The notes under the pieces were generated by a model. It was given only the letters and a program-made list of their open reading frames with translations. It was not told the origin of the DNA and did not search any database. Positions 58,292-64,000 of a stretch of 64,000 nucleotides of DNA are shown here, in pieces. Position 1 is the first letter of the stretch. Each line of letters begins with the position of its first letter. Origin of the DNA: Dryocola sp. LX212 (GTDB lineage: Bacteria > Pseudomonadota > Gammaproteobacteria > Enterobacterales > Enterobacteriaceae); assembly GCA_041504365.1 (NCBI GenBank), contig CP167917.1, positions 124,001 to 188,000 on the forward strand. Direction: 5' to 3'. The translations under genes and the position numbers were made by a program.

Positions 58292-59776
58292 ATGCAGGGC
58301 ACCAAAATTCGACTCTTAGCTGGCGGATTGCTGTTGGTCGCCGCCGCCGGTAACGTGCAGGCAGAAGCGCTACAGCCCGACCCGGCATGGCAGTCCGGCC
58401 AGCTGGCCAATGGTTTTCAGTGGCAGGTGCTCGCCACACCGCAGCGCCCAAGCGATCGTGTAGAAGTCCGACTGCTGGTGAATACCGGCTCCTTAACCGA
58501 GAGTACCCAGCAGAGCGGCTACAGCCACTTCATGCCGCGCCTGGCTTTGACCCAGCACGGCAGCCTGCAGCCGCTGCAGGTGCGCTCTTTATGGCAGCAA
58601 AGCACCGATCCGGCGCGTCCGCTGCCGCCGGTGGTTGTCTCCTATGACTTCACGCTGTTTAACCTCAGCCTGCCGAATAACCGCAATGATTTACTCAAAG
58701 AAGCGTTGACGTTTCTGGCGGACAGCAGCGGCAATATGGCGGTAACGCCTGAGACCGTGAACGCCGCGCTGCAAACCCAGGATAGGGTCGCCAGCTGGCC
58801 AATGGACACCCAGGACAGCTGGTGGCGCTACCGCCTGAAAGGCTCCACGCTGCTGGGCCACGACCCGGCGCAGGATTTAAAGCAGCCGGTGGATGTCGAA
58901 CAGCTCAAGGCCTTTTATGAGAAATGGTACACCCCGGACGCGATGACCCTCATCGTGGTGGGCAACGTCGACAGCCGCAGCGTAGCGGAACAGATTAACA
59001 AGACTTTCGGCACGCTCAAGGGCAAGCGCCAAACCCCGGCCCCGGTGCCAACGCTCTCTCCGCTCAAACTTGAGCCGGTCAGCCTGATGACCAACAGCGT
59101 GCGCGAAGACCGCCTGTCGCTGATGTGGGACAACCCATGGCAGCCGATTCGTGATTCCGCGGCGCTCCTGCGCTACTGGCGTGCCGATCTTGCCCGCGAG
59201 GCGCTGTTCTGGCACGTGCAGCAGAACCTCAGCAAAAATAATCCTAAGGATCTGAATCTCAGCTTCGACTGCCGCGTGCTCTACCAGCGCGCCCAGTGCG
59301 GGATTAACATTGGTTCACCGAACGAAAACCTGAATGCTAACCTCTCCACCGTGGGCCGTGAACTGGTGCGCGTGCGCGATAAAGGGCTTTCCCAGCAGGA
59401 GTTTGATGCGCTGATAGCCCAGAAAAACGACGAGCTGACCAAGCTGTTTGCCACCTATGCCCGCACCGATACCGACGTGCTGATCAACCAGCGTTTGCGT
59501 TCGCTGCAGAATCAGGTGGTGGACATCGCGCCGGAGCAGTACCAGAAGCTGCGCCAGGACTTCCTGAGCAGCCTGACGCTGAATATGCTCAACCAGGACG
59601 TGCGCCAGCAGCTGTCCCAGGAGATGACCCTGGTGCTGCTGCAGCCGAAAGGCGAGCCGGAGTTCAACATGAAGGAGCTGCAGGCGACGTGGGATAAGGT
59701 GATGACGCCTGTCGCGGTGCAGCCGCTGACGGACAATCCTAAGCAGGACGTGTCGGATATACCTCCGGCCCAGTAG
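58292..59776 (+). CDS. yhjJ: YhjJ M16-family zinc-protease-like protein, catalytically degenerate
   Basis: 494-residue predicted periplasmic protein with signal peptide MQGTKIRLLAGGLLLVAAAGNVQA. Two M16 (pitrilysin) folds follow. The HxxEH zinc site is not present: the matching stretch reads TQQSGYSHFMPRLAL, as in E. coli YhjJ. It is therefore unlikely to be an active protease and may bind or chaperone. ATG 58292 gives the E. coli N-terminus; the open frame begins six codons earlier. Confidence 0.92.
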   Translation: MQGTKIRLLAGGLLLVAAAGNVQAEALQPDPAWQSGQLANGFQWQVLATPQRPSDRVEVRLLVNTGSLTESTQQSGYSHFMPRLALTQHGSLQPLQVRSLWQQSTDPARPLPPVVVSYDFTLFNLSLPNNRNDLLKEALTFLADSSGNMAVTPETVNAALQTQDRVASWPMDTQDSWWRYRLKGSTLLGHDPAQDLKQPVDVEQLKAFYEKWYTPDAMTLIVVGNVDSRSVAEQINKTFGTLKGKRQTPAPVPTLSPLKLEPVSLMTNSVREDRLSLMWDNPWQPIRDSAALLRYWRADLAREALFWHVQQNLSKNNPKDLNLSFDCRVLYQRAQCGINIGSPNENLNANLSTVGRELVRVRDKGLSQQEFDALIAQKNDELTKLFATYARTDTDVLINQRLRSLQNQVVDIAPEQYQKLRQDFLSSLTLNMLNQDVRQQLSQEMTLVLLQPKGEPEFNMKELQATWDKVMTPVAVQPLTDNPKQDVSDIPPAQ

Positions 59777-59782
59777 CCACTG

Positions 59783-59857
59783 CGGTGGATGACGCTAATG
59801 CTTATCCACCCTACGGTTTTGCGATCGTAGGGCGGATAAACGCAGTGTCATCCGCCG
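59783..59857. repeat. REP-like inverted pair reaching into kdgK
   Basis: GGTGGATGACGCTAATGC... (59783-59814) and CGTAGGGCGGATAAACGC...CATCCGCCG (59826-59857). The second copy overlaps the last codons of kdgK (stop at 59848-59850). Confidence 0.8.
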
Positions 59858-60786
59858 TATGGCATTGCACTTTTAGGAATAATAGCCCCGCGGTACTGAA
59901 TCACGGTGCTGGCGGTTAAATGCCCGCGTTTGGCTGCCTCTTCGGCGCTGCCCCCGGTCAGGCGTACGGACAAATAGCCCGCGCTGAACGAATCCCCGGC
60001 GGCCGTCGTATCAACCACTTTCTCTTTCGGTAATTTCACCGCCGGAACCTCCAGCGTTGCTTCACCCTGAATGGCCACCAGGCAGGACTCTGCGCCGCGC
60101 TTGATGACCACTTCCTGCACGCCTGCGGCCTGAGTGCGGGCAATCACTTCTTCCGCTGGCTTCTCGCCCCACAGCAAATCTTCGTCGTCCAGCGTCAGGA
60201 AGGCAATATCGGTGCGGCTCAGCATCTGCTGATAGACCTTCTGCGTCTCTTCTTTGCTGCCCCACAGGCGCGGACGATAGTTGTTATCGAAGATCACTTT
60301 ACAGCCGTTCGCACGGGCTTTTTCCAGCAGCGCCATCAGCTTCTCACGGCTGGCTGAATTAAGGATCGCGAGGCTGATACCGCTCAGGTAGAGATAGTCA
60401 AACTGAGCAAGCTCCGTGCAGATCGCTTCAGCCTGCTCGCTCTCGAGCCAGAAACGGGCCGCCGCTTCGTTGCGCCAGTAGTAGAAGGTGCGCTCGCCGC
60501 TGGCGTCCGTTTCGATGTAATAGAGGCCCGGCAGGCGGTGCTCCAGCCGCTGGGTGAGATCGGTGCGAACGTGTTCGTCGTGCCAGGCATCCAGCATCTG
60601 CTGGCTGAAGCTATCTTCGCCCAGCGCCGTCACGTAATGCACTTCCAGCTCCTCTTCGGGAACCTGACGGGCGATATAAACGGAGGTATTAAGGGTATCG
60701 CCGCCAAAGCCGCGGCTGACTTCCGCACCCTTTTGCGACAGTTCAATCATGCATTCGCCGATAACGGCAATTTTCCGGGTTGGCAT
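59848..60786 (-). CDS. kdgK: KdgK 2-keto-3-deoxygluconate kinase
   Basis: 312-residue PfkB kinase that phosphorylates 2-keto-3-deoxygluconate to KDPG in the cytoplasm. Begins MPTRKIAVIGECMIELSQKG; first signature RGFGGDTLNTSVYIARQV, second DTTAAGDSFSAGYL with catalytic Asp. It is close to the E. coli enzyme to near the end, where this one reads AMPYGG and stops inside the REP-like repeat, replacing a shorter E. coli tail (AMPA-like). Confidence 0.96.
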   Translation of the reverse strand: MPTRKIAVIGECMIELSQKGAEVSRGFGGDTLNTSVYIARQVPEEELEVHYVTALGEDSFSQQMLDAWHDEHVRTDLTQRLEHRLPGLYYIETDASGERTFYYWRNEAAARFWLESEQAEAICTELAQFDYLYLSGISLAILNSASREKLMALLEKARANGCKVIFDNNYRPRLWGSKEETQKVYQQMLSRTDIAFLTLDDEDLLWGEKPAEEVIARTQAAGVQEVVIKRGAESCLVAIQGEATLEVPAVKLPKEKVVDTTAAGDSFSAGYLSVRLTGGSAEEAAKRGHLTASTVIQYRGAIIPKSAMPYGG

Positions 60787-60946
60787 AAGTAGGTAACCTG
60801 ATTTTTTTAGAATTGCGGCTAGTTTGGGGGGCGACTAAAAATGAGTCAAACAATTTAAAACGACGTTTCGAAAAACTTTGAGCCAGGCCAATTTTCTCTC
60901 TTCACCGGTAAATTCTGCCAACAGGACGAACCACTGACGATGAACA

Positions 60947-60973
60947 TAAAGTTATCAATCGTCACGCCGATAA
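60947..60973 (+). promoter_or_regulatory. Sigma-28 (FliA) promoter of pdeH
   Basis: TAAAGTTA (60947-60954), 11-bp spacer, GCCGATAA (60966-60973), matching the flagellar sigma-28 consensus TAAAGTTT-N11-GCCGATAA at all but one position. It lies 48 bp before the pdeH ATG. Confidence 0.93.
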
Positions 60974-61020
60974 CCTTTCGACGGGCCATCTGAGTTATCA
61001 AGTCAAACAGGACGTACAGG

Positions 61021-61794
61021 ATGAAGTTGAAGCAGATCACTCACCGGCTTAATACGGCTGAAGCGAGTATCGAAAGTTTGCAGGAACGGCGGTTTTGGTT
61101 GCAGTGTCAGCGGAAATATACCTTTCAGCCGATCTATAAAATCGACGGAACGCTGATGGCGGTAGAGCTGCTGACGGTGGTGACGCATCCGGGCGAGGAA
61201 GGCATGCGCATTCCACCGGATCGCTATTTCGCGTCCATCTCCACCTCCAGCCGCCTGAAGGTGATTGAGGAGCAGCTGCATCTGCTGGGGGAGTGGCAGG
61301 CGGTGTTCCTCGGCCACGGTATTCTCGCCTCGGTGAACGTGGACGGCCCAACGCTGATGGCGATGAAATATCACCAGCCGATTCTGGCGCTGATCGATAA
61401 GCTGCCGTGGGTACGCTTTGAACTGGTAGAACACATCACCCAGCCGCAGGCCGCTACCCTTGCGCGGATGCATGAGTTTGGCCCGCTGTGGCTGGATGAT
61501 TTCGGCACCGGCATGGCGAACTTCTCGGCCCTAAGCGAAGTGCGCTATGACTACATCAAAGTTGCCCGCGACCTGTTTATCATGCTGCGAAAAAGTGAAG
61601 AGGGCCGCACGTTGTTTACCATGCTGCTGCAGCTGATGAACCGCTACTGCAAAGGTGTGATTGTCGAGGGTGTGGAAACAATCGACGAATGGCGTGACGT
61701 ACAGGCTTCGCCAGCGGTGGCCGCCCAGGGCTATTTTCTGTCACGACCCGTGCCTTTTGAACACCTTGAAAACGTTTTGATTCGCCTTCCCTGA
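61021..61794 (+). CDS. pdeH: PdeH c-di-GMP phosphodiesterase (YhjH)
   Basis: 257-residue stand-alone EAL enzyme, the main c-di-GMP phosphodiesterase that keeps swimming cells motile through YcgR. Begins MKLKQITHRLNTAEASIESLQERRFWLQC. EAL elements: MAVELLTVV, ASVNVDGP, FELVEH, LDDFGTGMANFS, YIKVAR, VEGVET, QGYFLSRP. The promoter is of class-3 flagellar type, so expression should follow FlhDC/FliA. A short gap leads into yhjG on the same strand. Confidence 0.96.
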   Translation: MKLKQITHRLNTAEASIESLQERRFWLQCQRKYTFQPIYKIDGTLMAVELLTVVTHPGEEGMRIPPDRYFASISTSSRLKVIEEQLHLLGEWQAVFLGHGILASVNVDGPTLMAMKYHQPILALIDKLPWVRFELVEHITQPQAATLARMHEFGPLWLDDFGTGMANFSALSEVRYDYIKVARDLFIMLRKSEEGRTLFTMLLQLMNRYCKGVIVEGVETIDEWRDVQASPAVAAQGYFLSRPVPFEHLENVLIRLP

Positions 61795-61856
61795 TGCCGT
61801 TTTGGTGACCCTAAACTATCTTTAGTTAAGGCAAGTCACACAGGAAGGTGAAACAC

Positions 61857-63923
61857 ATGACAAGAACCGGCAAAATTATCAGTGCAGTCGTCGGGGTTTT
61901 ATTGTTGTTGGTTGTGGTGGCAATCATCGTGATTGCGACGTTTGACTGGAACCGGCTCAAACCGACCATCAACCAAAAAGTCTCGACGGAGCTCAACCGC
62001 CCCTTCGCCATACGCGGGGATTTAGGGGTCGCGTGGGAGCGTAATAAAGAGGAAACCGGCTGGCGCAGCTGGGTGCCCTGGCCGCACGTTCATGCCGAAG
62101 ATATTATTCTGGGTAATCCCCCGGAAATTCCTGAAGTCACCATGGTGCACCTGCCCCGCGTAGATGCCACTCTTGCGCCGCTGGCGCTGCTCACTAAAAC
62201 CGTCTATATCCCGTGGATCAAGCTGGTGCAGCCTGATGCGCGGATCATCCGTCTTTCCGAAAAGACCAATAACTGGACGTTTAAGCTGGCGGGGGATGAC
62301 AAAAAAGACCCGAACGCGCAGCCGTCCGCCTGGTCTTTCCGCATGGACAATATCCTGTTCGATAAAGGGCGCATCTCCGTTGACGATAAGGTCAGCAAGG
62401 CGGATATGGTGATCCTGGTCGACCCGCTAGGCAAACCTCTGCCGTTTAATGAAGTCTCCGGGGCGAAGCCAACCGGAAAAGACGCCGCGAAAGCGGGCGA
62501 CTACGTGTTTGGCCTGAAGGTAAACGGGCGCTACAACGGCGAGCCAATCGAAGGGACGGGGAAAATCGGCGGCATGCTGGCGCTGCGCAGCGAAGGCGAC
62601 ACGGCCTTCCCGGTGCAGGCTGACGTTCGCTCCGGCAATTCCCGCGTCGTGCTTATCGGGACCGTGAACGACCCGATGAAAATGGGCGGCGTGGACCTGA
62701 GGCTGAAGTTCTCCGGCGACTCGCTGGGCAACCTCTACGATCTGACCGGCGTGCTGCTGCCGGATACGCCGCCGTTTGAAACGGACGGCCACCTGCTGGC
62801 GAAAATCGATACCGAAAAGGGTTCGGTCTTCCGCTATCTGAACTTCAACGGCCGCATTGGCGACAGCGATATCCACGGCTCGCTGACCTATTCGCAGGGC
62901 AAGCCGCGTCCGAAGCTTGAAGGCGACCTGGAGTCGAAACAGCTGCGGCTGGCAGATTTAGGGCCGCTGATTGGCGTGGATTCCGGCAAGGGCGCGCAGC
63001 AGAGCAAGAAATCCGAAGAGAAGAAGGGCGAGAAAACGGTTCAGCCTGCGGACAAAGTTCTGCCGTACGACCGTTTCGAAACGGATAAATGGGACGTGAT
63101 GGACGCGGACGTGCGCTTCAAAGGCGGCCGCATCGAACACAGCGGCACCCTGCCGCTGAGCGATCTCTCTACGCACGTGATCCTGAAGAATGCCGACCTG
63201 CGCCTCCAGCCGCTGAAATTTGGCATGGCGGGGGGGACCATCAGCGCCAATATTCATCTGGAAGGGGATAAGAAGCCGATGCAGGGGCGGGCGGACATTC
63301 AGGCGCGCCGTCTGCAGCTTAAGCAGCTGATGCCAAAAGTAGAATCCATGCAGAAAACCCTCGGCGAGCTGAACGGCGATGCGGATCTTCGCGGCCAGGG
63401 CAACTCCATTGCAGCGCTGCTTGGCAGCAGTGACGGGAACCTCAAGCTGCTGATGAACGACGGGCTGATCAGCCGTAACCTGATGGAAATTGTTGGCCTT
63501 AACGTCGGGAACTACATCGTCGGGGCAATCTTTGGCGATGACGAGGTGCGCATCAACTGCGCCGCCGCGAACCTTGATTTACGCAACGGGGTGGCAACGC
63601 CGCGCATCTTCGCCTTTGATACCGAAAACGCGCTGATCAACGTGACGGGAACGACTAACTTCGCCAGCGAGCGGCTTGATCTGACCATCGACCCGGAGAG
63701 CAAAGGGATCCGCATCATGACCCTGCGCTCGCCGCTCTACGTGCGCGGCACGTTCAAAAATCCGGATGCGGGCGTGAAGCCCGGGCCGCTGATTGCCCGT
63801 GGCGCAGTCGCCGCCGCGCTGGCAACGCTGGTCACCCCGGCCGCCGCGCTGCTGGCGCTAGTCTCGCCGTCTGAAGGGGATGAAAACCAGTGCCGTAATA
63901 TTCTGGGGCAGATGAAGAAGTGA
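61857..63923 (+). CDS. yhjG: YhjG AsmA-family inner-membrane protein
   Basis: 688-residue AsmA-like protein. One N-terminal membrane helix (IISAVVGVLLLLVVVAIIVIATF, about 6-28), then a long periplasmic part with the AsmA repeats; FDWNRLKPTINQKVSTELNRPFAIRGDL is the characteristic opening and the conserved C-terminal domain begins near 480. The family is linked to outer-membrane lipid transport and biogenesis. ATG 61857 follows AGGAAGGTG; GTG 61848 is an unlikely alternative. Confidence 0.92.
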   Translation: MTRTGKIISAVVGVLLLLVVVAIIVIATFDWNRLKPTINQKVSTELNRPFAIRGDLGVAWERNKEETGWRSWVPWPHVHAEDIILGNPPEIPEVTMVHLPRVDATLAPLALLTKTVYIPWIKLVQPDARIIRLSEKTNNWTFKLAGDDKKDPNAQPSAWSFRMDNILFDKGRISVDDKVSKADMVILVDPLGKPLPFNEVSGAKPTGKDAAKAGDYVFGLKVNGRYNGEPIEGTGKIGGMLALRSEGDTAFPVQADVRSGNSRVVLIGTVNDPMKMGGVDLRLKFSGDSLGNLYDLTGVLLPDTPPFETDGHLLAKIDTEKGSVFRYLNFNGRIGDSDIHGSLTYSQGKPRPKLEGDLESKQLRLADLGPLIGVDSGKGAQQSKKSEEKKGEKTVQPADKVLPYDRFETDKWDVMDADVRFKGGRIEHSGTLPLSDLSTHVILKNADLRLQPLKFGMAGGTISANIHLEGDKKPMQGRADIQARRLQLKQLMPKVESMQKTLGELNGDADLRGQGNSIAALLGSSDGNLKLLMNDGLISRNLMEIVGLNVGNYIVGAIFGDDEVRINCAAANLDLRNGVATPRIFAFDTENALINVTGTTNFASERLDLTIDPESKGIRIMTLRSPLYVRGTFKNPDAGVKPGPLIARGAVAAALATLVTPAAALLALVSPSEGDENQCRNILGQMKK

Positions 63924-63952
63924 TATTGCTTAAATAATTTTTACGATCTAGA

Positions 63953-63991
63953 TTCCCTTAAACACATGGACTCGTCATGTGTTTAAGGGAA
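63953..63991. repeat. 16-bp inverted repeat at the right edge
   Basis: TTCCCTTAAACACATG and CATGTGTTTAAGGGAA, perfect 16-bp arms around a 7-base loop (GACTCGT), 30 bp after the yhjG stop. No T run follows on either strand, so it is not a typical terminator. Confidence 0.7.
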
Positions 63992-64000
63992 AAGGAAAGG

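Noticed and set aside
58292-59776. Active M16 zinc protease
   Set aside because: The HxxEH zinc-binding motif is missing, as in E. coli YhjJ.

Overview
The window is a stretch of enterobacterial chromosome. Gene order follows the E. coli 80-81 min region: aldB / selB-selA-yibF / mtlADR-yibL / ghrB / yiaD-bisC-yiaC-tag / yhjY-yhjX / eptB-tRNA-Pro / dppABCDF / bcsG-F-E and bcsR-Q-A-B-Z-C / pdeK-dctA-yhjJ / kdgK / pdeH-yhjG. Some genes E. coli has here are missing (yiaY, yhjV) and others are present instead (a ROK kinase, a ketogluconate operon, a toxin-antitoxin pair, an HD hydrolase, an MFS-LysR pair). With the Enterobacter-type Tle/Tli pair this points to Enterobacter or a close relative; species cannot be settled from the sequence alone.

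Left part (1-24.6 kb): the 5' portion of aldB, a ROK kinase, and the selenocysteine genes selA-selB behind the GST-like yibF. The mannitol operon mtlA-mtlD-mtlR follows, behind a 500-bp leader with four CRP-type palindromes. After yibL and its terminator comes a Phd/YefM-ParE/RelE-like toxin-antitoxin pair with a 30-bp operator-like palindrome. A leftward five-gene cluster (LacI-type regulator, kguE, kguK, kguT, ghrB) looks like a complete 2-ketogluconate operon with a PtxS-type operator. YiaD, biotin sulfoxide reductase, YiaC, Tag glycosylase, YhjY, YhjX (with a YpdB-like direct repeat upstream) and a small SpoT-like HD protein follow.

Island (26.75-32.1 kb): behind eptB lies a tRNA-Pro gene whose anticodon is UGG, where E. 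coli has the CGG gene proK. Attached to it is the wreck of a P4-type satellite: an integrase N-terminus fused in frame to the helicase half of a P4 alpha protein, then a cluster of origin-like iterons, then a fragment resembling the ColE1 RNA I terminator and RNA II promoter. It carries a lipase effector with an overlapping lipoprotein immunity gene (Tle/Tli type) and a phage-like HTH gene with a damaged 3' end. No other type VI secretion genes are in the window.

Right part (32.4-64 kb): the dipeptide permease dppABCDF, an MFS-LysR pair, and a complete E. coli-type cellulose (Bcs) locus with an intact bcsQ. PdeK next to it has lost its GGDEF domain and is now a HAMP-EAL protein. dctA, the degenerate M16 protein YhjJ, kdgK, pdeH behind a textbook sigma-28 promoter, and the AsmA-like YhjG complete the window. 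BcsE, the BcsA PilZ domain, PdeK and PdeH together tie cellulose synthesis and motility to c-di-GMP. REP-like palindromes of one family sit between genes at eight places; one supplies the stop codon of kdgK.
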